A stretch of DNA of 64,000 nucleotides from Candidatus Ozemobacteraceae bacterium (GTDB taxonomy: Bacteria > Muiribacteriota > Ozemobacteria > Ozemobacterales > Ozemobacteraceae). The stretch lies in NCBI GenBank assembly GCA_035373905.1, contig DAOSOK010000025.1, positions 20,253 through 84,252 on the forward strand, in the 5' to 3' direction. Below, one piece after another: positions 1 to 9,292 of the stretch. The position numbers and the translations under genes were made by a program. The notes beneath the pieces were generated by a model that saw only the letters and a program-made list of their open reading frames with translations, was not told the origin of the DNA and ran no database searches. Each line of letters opens with the position of its first letter. Position 1 is the stretch's first letter.

Positions 1-1106
1 AGAAACAGGAAGCTTCCGATCGGCTTGTTCGGTTTTCTGATGCCGGCGCCCAGCATTTTGAACGAGGAGAGGATCGCCTCCTTCGTGCGGGCCTGGCCTA
101 TGATCTTCGTTTCGAACGCCGCCTTCAGCAGTCCGATGCGGCGGGCCACCTCGTCGAGTTGGCGATCGCCGATGACGGCGCCGGTGCGGCGGGCAAGGGT
201 GTTCGAAACATCTTCAGGTGTCAGGGCGGTGTCGAAAAACGTCGCTTTTTCTTCGTCCCACTGGCGGAGCGTCTCATCGAGCCTGTCGATCTCGTCGCGT
301 TCGATGCAGGAGATTTCGCGAGCGAGCACATCGTCGAGGATGGTGAGATCGCGGCGGAGCCGATCGTGACTTTCGCTGAACCGCTTTTCGGCGATGGCTT
401 CCTTCATCAGATCGAGGGCTTTGTCAGGGAAGAAGCGGTCGCGGATATACTGATCCGCCACCGAGATCACGGTATCGATCGTATGGTCGGGCACGACGAT
501 GCGGTATCGGGAGCCGATGCGCTTGCTCATTCGCGTGAGAAGAAGTTTCAGCTCGTCGCGGGGCGGTTCGCCGACGTTGATGCGGATGAACCTGCGGGCG
601 AGGGCCGGGTCCGCCTCTTCGATCCAGCGCTTGAACTCGGGTTCGGTCGTGGCGCCGATAACCTGGATGTCGCCGCGTGCCAGGAACGGCTTGAGGTAGT
701 TTGCGAAATCGAATCCGCCGGTGGAGTGGGTACGGGTCAAGAGGTGAAGTTCATCGATGAACAGGATCGTGTTCTTCGACGAGAGGAGTTCCTCGACAAG
801 TTTCTGGACACGCTCTTCGAGCATTCCCCGGTAGATGGTGCCGCTGGAGATTGCGGCAAAATCGATCTGGAAAATGCGTTTTCCCTTGAGTTTTTCGGGA
901 ACGCGACCCGCGGTGATTTCCTGTGCGAAGCCTTCGACGATGCATGTCTTGCCGACCCCGGGAGGGCCGATCAGAACGGGGTTGCTTTTTCCCTCGAGCG
1001 TCAGCGCATCGGCCATTCGCCGAATTTCCGCCGCTCTGCCGATCAGGGGCTCGAGCGCGCCCATCGCCGCGAGCACGGTCAGATCGCGACCGAATTCCTC
1101 TATCAT
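1..1106 (-). CDS. Clp-family AAA+ ATPase (ClpA/ClpB/ClpC-like), 3' part cut by window start
   Basis: ATP-driven unfoldase/disaggregase of the Clp/Hsp100 family, cytoplasmic. The visible 368 residues cover AAA domain D1: Walker A GPPGVGKT near residue 47, Walker B ILFIDE near 96, sensor-1 GATT, arginine-finger region ADPALARRF, then the D1-D2 linker, and the reading ends at the conserved PIGSFLF just before the D2 Walker A. The start ATG at 1104-1106 is preceded by AGGAG at 9-13 nt, and the first residues MIEEFGRDLT match the point where D1 normally begins. The usual ~150-residue Clp N-domain (adaptor/substrate binding) is therefore missing. Whether a ClpP-binding IGF/IGL loop exists cannot be seen, so ClpA/C versus ClpB is open. 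No gene precedes it on this strand; it diverges from the endonuclease gene. Confidence 0.85.
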   Translation of the reverse strand, partial: MIEEFGRDLTVLAAMGALEPLIGRAAEIRRMADALTLEGKSNPVLIGPPGVGKTCIVEGFAQEITAGRVPEKLKGKRIFQIDFAAISSGTIYRGMLEERVQKLVEELLSSKNTILFIDELHLLTRTHSTGGFDFANYLKPFLARGDIQVIGATTEPEFKRWIEEADPALARRFIRINVGEPPRDELKLLLTRMSKRIGSRYRIVVPDHTIDTVISVADQYIRDRFFPDKALDLMKEAIAEKRFSESHDRLRRDLTILDDVLAREISCIERDEIDRLDETLRQWDEEKATFFDTALTPEDVSNTLARRTGAVIGDRQLDEVARRIGLLKAAFETKIIGQARTKEAILSSFKMLGAGIRKPNKPIGSFLF

Positions 1107-1201
1107 GCCGGGGATCTCCTCTCACCGGTGGAATGTATGGGTCATGGTAACACAAAATGATATTATTGGCCCGTACCCTACCCGACGCCCTGTTTTATCC
1201 G

Positions 1202-1207
1202 TATAAT
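1202..1207 (+). promoter_or_regulatory. Putative -10 box (TATAAT) for the endonuclease gene
   Basis: A perfect TATAAT lies 34 nt before the ATG at 1242 in the 135-bp divergent intergenic region. No good -35 is visible 16-18 nt upstream. A transcript would start near 1214 and include the GGAG ribosome site at 1232-1235. Confidence 0.4.
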
Positions 1208-1241
1208 TGACAGCATCGAATCACTATTTATGGAGATAAGC

Positions 1242-2171
1242 ATGCATAAGCGTTCATGGGGACTCTCCGCCATATTCGCCACATTCCTGACCGCTTCCGT
1301 CTGCTTCGCCGGCGAGCCGAACGCCTCTCAGCCGATTGATCCCTGCGAACGGGTGCATAAGGAGACCGGCAGACTTCTCGAATCCGTCGAGGCGGTTCAT
1401 CCCGATGCGTCGCCGCAGATCGTGAAGATTCGCGAGCGGCTCAACTACCTGTATAAGCGAGCACAAAGCGAATCTGCGCCGAAGGATGGGCTCGTTCCCT
1501 CCCTGGAGGCGATGGAACGTACGGCCTCGAAGAGAAAGCGATTCAATAGCCGGAGCGAGGATCCGTTTGCCGGGCTCGGGCAGCTTTCGAACGAAGCGCT
1601 CGTGGAAGAGCTCAACAAGCGTATTTCAATGAACACCCCGTTCGAGTATTCAGCCTCCCGGCGGATCGTCTTCCTGACCCTCGACAATCTGGACGGATTC
1701 GTGGAATGCGTTTACACCGGCCGCTCCGAACACGTGACGCAGATGCCGAACGACCGGGACATGAACATCGAACACAGCTGGCCGCAAAGCCTGGGAGCCA
1801 CCGGCATCGCCAAAGCAGATCTTCATCACCTGTTCCCGGCCGACAGCAAGGCGAACAGCACCCGCGGAAGCCTTCCATACGGCATCGTGAGCAACCCGAA
1901 CTGGGAAGAAGGCGGCAGCAAGTGCGACGGCGAAAAGTTCCAGGTGCGGCCGAACTTCTGCGGCAATATCGCCCGCGCGCAATTCTACTTCTCCGTTCGC
2001 TACAACAAGCAGATTCCGAACGAAGTCGAAAAAGTGCTGAGAGAATGGCACAAGGCCGACCCGGTCGATGCCCGCGAACTTCAACGAAACAACAAGGTCG
2101 ATGAAATCCAGCACAATCGCAACCCCTTCATCGATCACCCGGAATTCGTCGACAAGATCGCCGATTTCTGA
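1242..2171 (+). CDS. Secreted endonuclease I family nuclease
   Basis: Extracellular or periplasmic nonspecific nuclease of the Endonuclease_1 family (PF04231 type; Vibrio Dns/EndA relatives), a beta-beta-alpha metal enzyme. A signal peptide (HKRSWGLSAIFATFLTASVCFAG) spans residues 2-24. The signature NIEHSWPQS and DLHHLFPADSKANSTRG lie near residues 170-210 and carry the catalytic His and metal-binding Asn; NRNPFIDHPEF closes the domain as in the family. The length (309 aa) is normal, with a ~100-residue non-conserved N-terminal region. I chose ATG 1242 rather than 1230 because GGAG is 7 nt upstream. In a genome with ComEC/ComEA it could degrade extracellular DNA for nutrition or trim DNA at the surface; this link is inferred. 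Confidence 0.88.
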   Translation: MHKRSWGLSAIFATFLTASVCFAGEPNASQPIDPCERVHKETGRLLESVEAVHPDASPQIVKIRERLNYLYKRAQSESAPKDGLVPSLEAMERTASKRKRFNSRSEDPFAGLGQLSNEALVEELNKRISMNTPFEYSASRRIVFLTLDNLDGFVECVYTGRSEHVTQMPNDRDMNIEHSWPQSLGATGIAKADLHHLFPADSKANSTRGSLPYGIVSNPNWEEGGSKCDGEKFQVRPNFCGNIARAQFYFSVRYNKQIPNEVEKVLREWHKADPVDARELQRNNKVDEIQHNRNPFIDHPEFVDKIADF

Positions 2172-2195
2172 TCGCCAGACACCACGAATATCACG

Positions 2196-2220
2196 TCAGC
2201 CGGCCCAAAAGGCCGGCTGA
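2196..2220 (+). terminator. Perfect 10-bp hairpin after endonuclease gene
   Basis: TCAGCCGGCC / GGCCGGCTGA with a 5-nt CAAAA loop begins 25 nt after the stop codon. No T-tract follows, so intrinsic termination would be weak; it may act as a bidirectional or 3'-protecting hairpin. Confidence 0.5.
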
Positions 2221-2500
2221 TGGTGTATTCGGGGCTGGCGCATGGCAAACCATGGGATTCGCTTACGGATCGGTTCGGCCGGCTCCAAGAGTGTCACTCT
2301 GCGAATTTCGAAAAACTGTTTCGATCAATAGCCGGTGTGGTGTTTGGTGAAGGTACCATTCAAGAGTACCCCGCAGTGGGGAAAAATCAGGGTTTGAAAC
2401 CTCCCCCTACAGGCGATGAAGGAAGAATCGTGATAAACCCGGTGGGGGAGTTTTGTGAAAATCTCTCATCCTGAGAATTATAGTAGAAGTTTCGGGGCTT
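2221..2500. other. Intergenic region before dnaE
   Basis: About 280 bp with no convincing gene. An 84-codon frame (2220-2474) lacks a ribosome site. Around 2389-2410 there is a decayed copy of the dispersed palindrome family (GGGTTTGAAACC followed by CCCCTAC). Confidence 0.5.
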
Positions 2501-2509
2501 TGTTATAAT
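2501..2509 (+). promoter_or_regulatory. Extended -10 promoter (TGt-TATAAT) of dnaE
   Basis: TG-n-TATAAT is a consensus extended -10 element and needs no strong -35; none is seen. Transcription would start near 2516, only about 7 nt before the conserved dnaE ATG at 2523, giving an almost leaderless mRNA. No ribosome binding site is present, consistent with this. Confidence 0.5.
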
Positions 2510-2522
2510 GTGTTCTCGAGCC

Positions 2523-5500
2523 ATGTATCATACGAATTTCGTACACCTTCACGTTCACAGCCATTACAGCATTCTGGACGGTGCTGCATCGATCAAATCG
2601 ATCATCGAGACAGCCCGGCGGAATCGCATGCCGGCCATTGCCATCACCGACCACGGCAACATGTTCGGTGCGATCGATTTTTATCAGAACGCCATAAAAA
2701 AAGGCGTGAAGCCGATTCTCGGGTTCGAAGCCTATCTGACCGGCGGCAGCAGGCTCGATAAGGAGCGGTCGAAAGAGAAACCCCTCCATCACCTCGTTCT
2801 TCTCGCAAAGAACCACGCGGGGTACAAAAACCTGGTGAAACTCTCGTCGCTGGGATACACCGAAGGGTTCTATTACAAGCCCCGCATCGATTGGGAACTC
2901 CTCGAAAAGTATCACGACGGGATCATTGCGCTCGGCGCCTGCCTTCAAGGTGAGGTTCCCTGGAAGCTGAATCACGGCGACGAGGAAGGGGCGAGGAAAG
3001 CCGTCCGACGATATCAGGACGTCTTCGGCCGCGACAATTTTTACCTCGAAATACAGAACCACGGTCTTGCCGAGCAGATTGACGTTCTTCCGAAAATCGT
3101 TTCGATGGCTCGTGCCTGCGACGTTCCGATTGTTGCCACGAACGACAGTCACTACGTCGGCGCCGAGGACTGGGAAGCGCACGACGTGCTTCTCTGCCTT
3201 CAGACACAGACCCAGATGTCTGATCCCAAGAGAATGCGGTTCGGAACCCGCGAGTTCTATCTGAAGACCTCCCAGATGATGAATGATCTGTTCAAGGAGT
3301 TCCCCGACTCGATTACCAATACGCTCCGGGTCGCCGAGCGGTGCAACGTGCAACTCACTCTGGGAAAGTCGATCCTTCCGAACTTCCCGATTCCCGCCGG
3401 CAAGACGTCGGAGAGTTATCTCGAAGAGCTGTGTCGCGCGGCCATTCCGGTTCGTTACCCGGAATCGGAGAGGGAAACGGCAACCAAGCGTCTCGATTTC
3501 GAGCTGAGCGTCATCCGCCGGATGGGTTTCTGCGACTACTTCCTCATCGTCTGGGATTTCATCAAGCAAGCGCGGGAGATGGGCGTTCCCGTCGGTCCGG
3601 GGCGCGGTTCGGCGGCTGGGTCGATCGTCGCGTATCTGCTCTGGATCACGGACCTCGACCCGATCAAGTATGCCCTCCTGTTCGAGCGGTTCCTGAACCC
3701 CGACCGCATCAGCATGCCCGATATCGACATCGACTTTTCGGACGAAGGGCGCCAGAGCGTCATCGACTTCGTCGTCCAGAAATACGGCCGGGACAAGGTT
3801 TCCCAAATCATCACGTTCAACCAGATGCTCGCGAAGCAGGCGATACGCGGCGTCGGCAGGGTATTCGAAATGCCGCTTCCCGAGGTCGACAAGATCGCGA
3901 AGCTGATCCCGGAAAAGCCGGGAACGCACCTGAAAAAGGTGCTCGACGAGGTTCCCGAGCTGAAGGCGATCGTCGAGAACGGAACCGAAGATCAGAAGCG
4001 GCTGCTGAAGATCGCGAAAACCGTCGACGGCGTTGTGAGCCACACCGGCATCCATGCGGCGGGCGTCGTCATCTCGCGCGACCCGCTCGACGACATCGTT
4101 CCGATGTTCCGCGACAAATCGAACGAAATCGTGACGCAGTATGAGAAGAACGCAATCGAGAAGATCGGTCTTCTCAAGATGGACTTCCTCGGCCTCAAGA
4201 CGCTGTCGGTCATCCAGCGCGCACTCGGTTTCATCAAGCAGACCCACGGGGTCGATGTCGACCTGAACAGGCGGACGTTCGACGACCAGCCGACCTACGA
4301 CCTGCTGTGCCGGGGTCTCACGAAAGGCGTGTTCCAGCTCGAATCGGACGGCATGCGCTCGCTCATCATGCGGTTGAAGCCGAGCGTGTTCGAAGACATC
4401 GTCGCGCTCCTGGCGATGTACCGGCCGGGCCCGCTCGGGTCGGGCATGGTCGACGATTTCGTGGAATGCAAGCACGGCCGGAAGAAAATCGAGTATCCGC
4501 ACCCAAGCCTCGAGCCCATCCTGAAAGACACCTACGGCGTGTTTTTATATCAGGAACAATGCATGATGACGGCGAACGTGATGGGCGGTTTCACCATGGG
4601 GCAGGCGGATCAGCTGCGGAAGGCCATGGCGAAGAAGATCGCCGGCGAGATGGAGCGGCTCGGCAAGCTGTTCGTGGAGGGGGCGATCAAGAAGGGGATC
4701 GATCAGAAGCTCGCGCAGCACGTGTTCGACCTGATGGCGAGCTTCGGCGAATACGGCTTCAACAAGTCTCACTCGGCTGCCTACGCCGTCGTGACGTATA
4801 ACACGGCCTATCTGAAGGCGCATTACCCGAAAGAGTTCATGGCGGCGGTGCTCTCCTCGGAAATCAACGACACCGATAAAATTGCGGAATATATTGAAGA
4901 GTGCGAGGAGATGGAGATCGGCATTCTTCCGCCCGACATCAACAAGAGTTCCGTGCTGTACGGCGTCGAACCGGAAGGGATCAGATACGGTCTCGCGGCG
5001 ATCAAGGGCGTCGGGACATCCGCCGTCGAAGGGATCATCGCGGCCCGGGCCGACGGTCCAATCAAGAGCCTGAGTGATCTCACGCGCCGGGTCGACACGA
5101 AGCTGCTGAACAGCAGGGTGCTCGAATCGCTCGTGAAGGCCGGGGCGCTCGATACGTTCGGCCTGCACCGGAGCCAGTTGCTGGCGATGGTCGGCGACTC
5201 GCTCAAGAGCGGCCAGAAGGTGCAGAAGGACAAGTCGGCCGGCCAGGCCACCTTCTTCGATCTTCTCGGGAACGATGCAGCCGAGGTCCTCGAGGCCGAA
5301 CCGGCGCCGCCGGACATACCCGAAATGGGCGAGCGGGAGCGGCTGGCCGCCGAAAAGGAAGCGCTCGGGTTTTACCTGAGCGGGGACCCGTTCTCCGAGA
5401 TCGCGCCGATCGGCAGACTGTTCGCCAACAGGCGCCTCGACCAGTTTGAGACGGCCGGCGACGGGGCCGTCCATCGCATCTCGGCGATGTTGATGAACGT

Positions 5501-6035
5501 CAAGCGCATCACCACGCAGAAGGGCGATATCATGGCGTTTCTGACGATGGAAGCGGAAAATGCGTCCCTCGACGTGACCGTCTTCCCGAAGCTGTATACC
5601 GAGACGTCGAAGTTGCTCGTCATCGAGGAACCTCTGTTCATGGTCGTCAGGAGCGAGTTGAAGAACGACGAGATCAAGGTGAACGCCGAGCAGATCCTGA
5701 CGCTGGCCGATCTGAACCGCGACGGGGCCGCCTCGCTCACGTTCACGATTCCGCCCCATGCGGCGACGAAGGAGACGTACGAACGGCTGTTGAAACTGCT
5801 TCGCGCGAATCCCGGACTTATCGCGTTCAAGCTCAAAGTGACGACGCCCGAAAAGGACATCGTCACGATCCAGCCGAAAGCCGGGTTCCGCGTCTCGATC
5901 GCGCCGTCCCTGATCAAGGGATGGGAAGACATCTGCGGCAGAAACAGCGTGAGCGCCGAGTTTTTCGGGCTCGTCGAGGGCAAACGAAGCAACGGAAGAA
6001 ACGGAGCCTGGCGACAGAAACAGGCAGCGGGCTGA
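2523..6035 (+). CDS. dnaE: DNA polymerase III alpha subunit (replicative DnaE)
   Basis: Catalytic subunit of the bacterial replicase (C-family polymerase), 1170 aa, full length. N-terminal PHP domain with apparently intact metal motifs (HVHSHYS at residues 9-15, TDHGN near 43, NDSHY near 205), so PHP nuclease/pyrophosphatase activity may be retained. Polymerase aspartates are D400 and D402 in PDIDIDF and D554 in KMDFLGL, matching E. coli D401/D403/D555. A tandem HhH region follows, and a C-terminal OB-fold near residues 980-1060. ATG 2523 was chosen because MYHTNFVHLHVH matches the family start; an in-frame ATG at 2508 lies inside the putative promoter. No Shine-Dalgarno site is visible. The next gene starts 23 nt downstream. 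Confidence 0.97.
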   Translation: MYHTNFVHLHVHSHYSILDGAASIKSIIETARRNRMPAIAITDHGNMFGAIDFYQNAIKKGVKPILGFEAYLTGGSRLDKERSKEKPLHHLVLLAKNHAGYKNLVKLSSLGYTEGFYYKPRIDWELLEKYHDGIIALGACLQGEVPWKLNHGDEEGARKAVRRYQDVFGRDNFYLEIQNHGLAEQIDVLPKIVSMARACDVPIVATNDSHYVGAEDWEAHDVLLCLQTQTQMSDPKRMRFGTREFYLKTSQMMNDLFKEFPDSITNTLRVAERCNVQLTLGKSILPNFPIPAGKTSESYLEELCRAAIPVRYPESERETATKRLDFELSVIRRMGFCDYFLIVWDFIKQAREMGVPVGPGRGSAAGSIVAYLLWITDLDPIKYALLFERFLNPDRISMPDIDIDFSDEGRQSVIDFVVQKYGRDKVSQIITFNQMLAKQAIRGVGRVFEMPLPEVDKIAKLIPEKPGTHLKKVLDEVPELKAIVENGTEDQKRLLKIAKTVDGVVSHTGIHAAGVVISRDPLDDIVPMFRDKSNEIVTQYEKNAIEKIGLLKMDFLGLKTLSVIQRALGFIKQTHGVDVDLNRRTFDDQPTYDLLCRGLTKGVFQLESDGMRSLIMRLKPSVFEDIVALLAMYRPGPLGSGMVDDFVECKHGRKKIEYPHPSLEPILKDTYGVFLYQEQCMMTANVMGGFTMGQADQLRKAMAKKIAGEMERLGKLFVEGAIKKGIDQKLAQHVFDLMASFGEYGFNKSHSAAYAVVTYNTAYLKAHYPKEFMAAVLSSEINDTDKIAEYIEECEEMEIGILPPDINKSSVLYGVEPEGIRYGLAAIKGVGTSAVEGIIAARADGPIKSLSDLTRRVDTKLLNSRVLESLVKAGALDTFGLHRSQLLAMVGDSLKSGQKVQKDKSAGQATFFDLLGNDAAEVLEAEPAPPDIPEMGERERLAAEKEALGFYLSGDPFSEIAPIGRLFANRRLDQFETAGDGAVHRISAMLMNVKRITTQKGDIMAFLTMEAENASLDVTVFPKLYTETSKLLVIEEPLFMVVRSELKNDEIKVNAEQILTLADLNRDGAASLTFTIPPHAATKETYERLLKLLRANPGLIAFKLKVTTPEKDIVTIQPKAGFRVSIAPSLIKGWEDICGRNSVSAEFFGLVEGKRSNGRNGAWRQKQAAG

Positions 6036-6058
6036 GGGGAGACACTCGAGGAAACGGC

Positions 6059-8962
6059 ATGAGTCTTTCTGGAAGGCTGAAGCGGGATGTTTTGCCCGTT
6101 CTGTTTTTCGCACTGACCCTCCTGGCCTGTTCGATGCCCGCGGGATCGGTCGAACTCAACGACGTTTATCGCATGAGCGGCACGTATCGCGTGACGACGT
6201 GCAAGGGGATCCGGGTATATTACCCCGAACGGTGCCATGCCGTGATGCCGCGGGTCATGTCGACGCTCAGACGAGTCAAGGAGCGTATGACGGCCCAGTT
6301 TCCCAGTCTTGCGACGTTCGAGGTCGCGGTCATTCTCATCGATCACGACGATCGCGAGACCAGTGCGGCAGACCCGAACTTCGATACGATCACTCTCGGC
6401 CTGACCGAGGAGATCGGCGCCCTGAGCACGCGCGGCTACTCGTTCGAAGACCGGTTCGCCCTTCGGCTCGCTCACATCATGATCCTCCGGACGCTCGGCC
6501 CGGCGAAGACGGCGATCCGGCGGCGTCTTGGCGTTCTCTCGATGCCTCCGTGGTTCATCGAGGGTATGGCGCTGTATAACGCGTTTCCCATGGACTCGCT
6601 CCATGTCAGCCGTCTCTACGACATGGCCCGCACGGGCCGTATGTATTCCATGAATGATCTGGCGCTCATCAACAGCCGCGAGTCTCTCGTCCGCGAGGAG
6701 ATGAGTTTCCAGGCGCACGCGATGATGAACTTCCTCCACAGCCGTTCGAAACCCGATGCCGGATACCATCTCCTGAAGCGGATCGCCGGAAACCCGGCCA
6801 GGTTCGACGAGATGTTCCGCGAAGCGTTCGGGATGTCTCTGAAGGATGCGTTCCGCGAGTTTTCCGAGTTCGTGAAACTCGAATGCAAAAAGCGCGATCT
6901 TCCCGGTTCCGCGGGGACGTCGCCGGGTGAGTTCGGCGAAGGCGGTTTTTACCAGGGACTTCGAAGGCTTCCTGGAAATGAAGGCTGGGTCTGGGTCAGT
7001 TCGGCGAAACGCCGCGAGGAGGTCTACGATCTCTGGCGGCTCGGGCCCGGAAAGACGGCCGCGAAAGGCAACGCCCGCGCCGTCCTCGAAAACGTTCATC
7101 CAGCTCTTCTCGTCGACCCCGATTCGGGGACGACGTATATTGGCAAATATATCGTCAATGATATGCGCCAGAGGCGGCTCGTCCTCTGGGCGGTGCCCGC
7201 GAAAGGCAGGCCGTTCCAGGTCGTCGACGAACCCGGGAGTTTCAGGCCGCTTCGCGTTTCGGCGGGCAGACTCTGGTATCTCAGCGTCGAAAACGGCATG
7301 ACCCGCGTCCGGTCCGTGCCGGTTCCGGACGTCACAACGCCCCCTCGTGCCGGGCAGCGTCCGCCCTCCCGCATCGAATACGAGTTCGCCCCTTCTCTGA
7401 GACCTCTCGACGTCGCCCTCGACGTTCGCCGCGGTCGCCTCCTCTACATCCAGCAGGAAGGGATGATGCGCCAGCTGATGAGCGTCGGCCTTCCCGACGA
7501 GGGCTCCGGCGGCCGGACGGCGTCGGAGAGGGGCTCTTCACCGGTCGTGCTGTTTGCGAACTGCGGCATCATGCGGTATCCGAGCGTTCACGGAGACGAC
7601 ATTCTGTTCTGTGCCGAAACGCAGAACCGCACCCTCCAGCTGTTCCGCATTCCGGCCGGATCTTCGACGGCGGTCCGACTGACGCGGCTTCCCGGCGGCG
7701 TCTGGGACTACGACCTCATGGAGGATGGAACGCCTCTCGTCATCACGTTACGGAACGGCGGATTCCGCCCCCTCGTCGTCGACTTGTCGGCGTCGCTGGC
7801 GCCGCTCATTCCGGAAGCCCCGACGTCCCCCCGCGACGCGACGTGCTCGGCCACCCCCGATATCGCACTCGGCATGTTCGCCCAGGGCGGTGTTTCCGCG
7901 GGCGTGGCGTCAGATGACGCCGTTTTCCCCGAAAGTCTCGACAGCCGAATGTATACTCCAGAGTATAGAAGTTCGTTCTGGCTGCCGAAAATGAATCGGG
8001 ACGACCAGGGAGCCGTGTTCGGCGTGTACAGCTACCGCGCCGACCGGCTGGACCGCAACAGGCTCGAGTTTTCCCCGACCTACGGCTTCAAGAGCAGGAA
8101 CTGGGGATACGCGGGCAATTATCAGCACCGGTTCGACCTGTTCAAGGTCGGCTTCGCTGCGGAAGACCGCGTCGTGCGGAAGAGTTACCTGTCGAACTCC
8201 TACTACGAGCGGATCCGTTCGCAGGATCTCAGCCTCAGTTACCCCTTCAGTCTTTCCACGTCGCTGACCGCCGGAGTGAACATGACGCACCGCGGCATCG
8301 CCGAATACCCTGACATTGGCGACGTCCCCACGGTGGGCCGGGATCATTCCCTGTATGCCGAGCTGTATCACCGCGCGATACGGACCGAGCCGTTCTGGGA
8401 CATTTTTCCGAGAAGGGGGCGCGTCGTCACGGCATCATGGCGCCGCGGCTCGAACATGGCGGGCGGCGAACTCATCTACGATTCGCTCGGCATCCGGTGG
8501 AACGAATACGTCCCTCTCGGGAATACCGGGTGGGTCGCGACGTTGCGGGGCTGGGCGGCGGAAGACGACAAGGAAAACGACATCAGGCGGCCGGACGACC
8601 TGAATCTCGGCGGCACGGATTTCCTGCGCGGGTACGAAGGCTCGGTCCGTTTCGGCGACTCGCTGCGCGCGGCCGCGTTTCATATCGGGCGGCCGATTCC
8701 CGTCGAGATTCCATGGATCCAGTCCTGGGTCCACAAGGAACTCGTCGTCGCCGAGGCGTTCTGGGAAATGGGCGACGTGAGAAACACGGGCCGGAGATAC
8801 CAATATCTGTTCGACCACGGTTTCGAGATACGGGGCCGGGTGCTGCTGTTGCGCCGTATTCCTCTGACGTTCCGGACGGGCGTCGGCTGGCCTCACGACG
8901 GCGGCGAAAAGCACTCGTATGCCACCGTCGACATCACCACCCTGACGGGGCTTCTCCAGTGA
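6059..8962 (+). CDS. Peptidase-MA-like / beta-propeller / outer-membrane barrel protein
   Basis: A 967-aa exported protein. The hydrophobic leader at residues 8-24 ends in LLAC, so it may be a lipoprotein, or a type I signal cut near GSVELN. Residues ~40-290 resemble the peptidase-MA (gluzincin) fold with the typical PPWFIEGMALY segment, but the place expected for HExxH reads LAHIMIL, so the Glu is absent and activity is doubtful. Residues ~310-640 look like a TolB/WD40-type propeller. Residues ~680-967 carry alternating aromatic strands and a C-terminal end like the Omp85/surface-antigen barrel (LGGTDFLRGYEGS, FGDSLRAA). ATG 6059 has GAGG 8 nt upstream. It probably sits in the outer membrane. 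The function is unknown; a surface or envelope assembly role is inferred. Confidence 0.65.
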   Translation: MSLSGRLKRDVLPVLFFALTLLACSMPAGSVELNDVYRMSGTYRVTTCKGIRVYYPERCHAVMPRVMSTLRRVKERMTAQFPSLATFEVAVILIDHDDRETSAADPNFDTITLGLTEEIGALSTRGYSFEDRFALRLAHIMILRTLGPAKTAIRRRLGVLSMPPWFIEGMALYNAFPMDSLHVSRLYDMARTGRMYSMNDLALINSRESLVREEMSFQAHAMMNFLHSRSKPDAGYHLLKRIAGNPARFDEMFREAFGMSLKDAFREFSEFVKLECKKRDLPGSAGTSPGEFGEGGFYQGLRRLPGNEGWVWVSSAKRREEVYDLWRLGPGKTAAKGNARAVLENVHPALLVDPDSGTTYIGKYIVNDMRQRRLVLWAVPAKGRPFQVVDEPGSFRPLRVSAGRLWYLSVENGMTRVRSVPVPDVTTPPRAGQRPPSRIEYEFAPSLRPLDVALDVRRGRLLYIQQEGMMRQLMSVGLPDEGSGGRTASERGSSPVVLFANCGIMRYPSVHGDDILFCAETQNRTLQLFRIPAGSSTAVRLTRLPGGVWDYDLMEDGTPLVITLRNGGFRPLVVDLSASLAPLIPEAPTSPRDATCSATPDIALGMFAQGGVSAGVASDDAVFPESLDSRMYTPEYRSSFWLPKMNRDDQGAVFGVYSYRADRLDRNRLEFSPTYGFKSRNWGYAGNYQHRFDLFKVGFAAEDRVVRKSYLSNSYYERIRSQDLSLSYPFSLSTSLTAGVNMTHRGIAEYPDIGDVPTVGRDHSLYAELYHRAIRTEPFWDIFPRRGRVVTASWRRGSNMAGGELIYDSLGIRWNEYVPLGNTGWVATLRGWAAEDDKENDIRRPDDLNLGGTDFLRGYEGSVRFGDSLRAAAFHIGRPIPVEIPWIQSWVHKELVVAEAFWEMGDVRNTGRRYQYLFDHGFEIRGRVLLLRRIPLTFRTGVGWPHDGGEKHSYATVDITTLTGLLQ

Positions 8963-9273
8963 GCATCCTTCGCCATCTGACGCCCATGAGGATGTTCGGT
9001 ATATCGGTTATTATATCATTATCCGGATATTCCTATATCCGGTATGAGATATCGAGGTCGCACAATTCGATCGTCGACTTCGCGATCACCTGCATCGTGT
9101 TGCGGATCGTCTGCATCCTCTGCCTTCCCATCCTGAGCGTCGGCGCGTGCCTCGCGTATCTCGAAGATGCCGCTGACCGGAAGTCCGCCGCCCTCCGTTA
9201 TCTCAAGATGCTGCTGAATCTCTTCCCGCTCGCTGGGATGCTGTATCTGTACAGCACGCTTCCCCGGCACTGA
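8959..9273 (+). CDS. Small membrane protein, unknown
   Basis: A 104-aa hydrophobic protein with about three membrane segments (residues ~12-28, ~38-64, ~82-99). I do not recognise a family. The GTG start at 8959 overlaps the TGA of the preceding barrel gene (GTGA), suggesting translational coupling; ATG 8986 is an alternative start. The first codons contain an AT-rich stretch (ATATCGGTTATTATATC) unlike the GC-rich neighbours. Confidence 0.55.
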   Translation: MSILRHLTPMRMFGISVIISLSGYSYIRYEISRSHNSIVDFAITCIVLRIVCILCLPILSVGACLAYLEDAADRKSAALRYLKMLLNLFPLAGMLYLYSTLPRH

Positions 9274-9292
9274 TGAAAGGCGAAGGGTTCCA

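Noticed and set aside
159..1160. 333-codon plus-strand frame
   Set aside because: It is antisense to the Clp ATPase, whose Walker A, Walker B and sensor motifs read clearly on the minus strand.
2220..2474. 84-codon frame upstream of dnaE
   Set aside because: No ribosome site or recognisable protein, and it runs through a decayed palindromic repeat (reading GLKPPP).
2478..4502. 674-codon minus-strand frame, and similar long minus-strand frames at 12998-15373, 22512-25163 and 53405-55378
   Set aside because: Antisense shadows of dnaE, the nucleotidyltransferase fusion, the peptidase genes and nrdD in GC-rich DNA; composition is Arg/His/Asp-rich without motifs.
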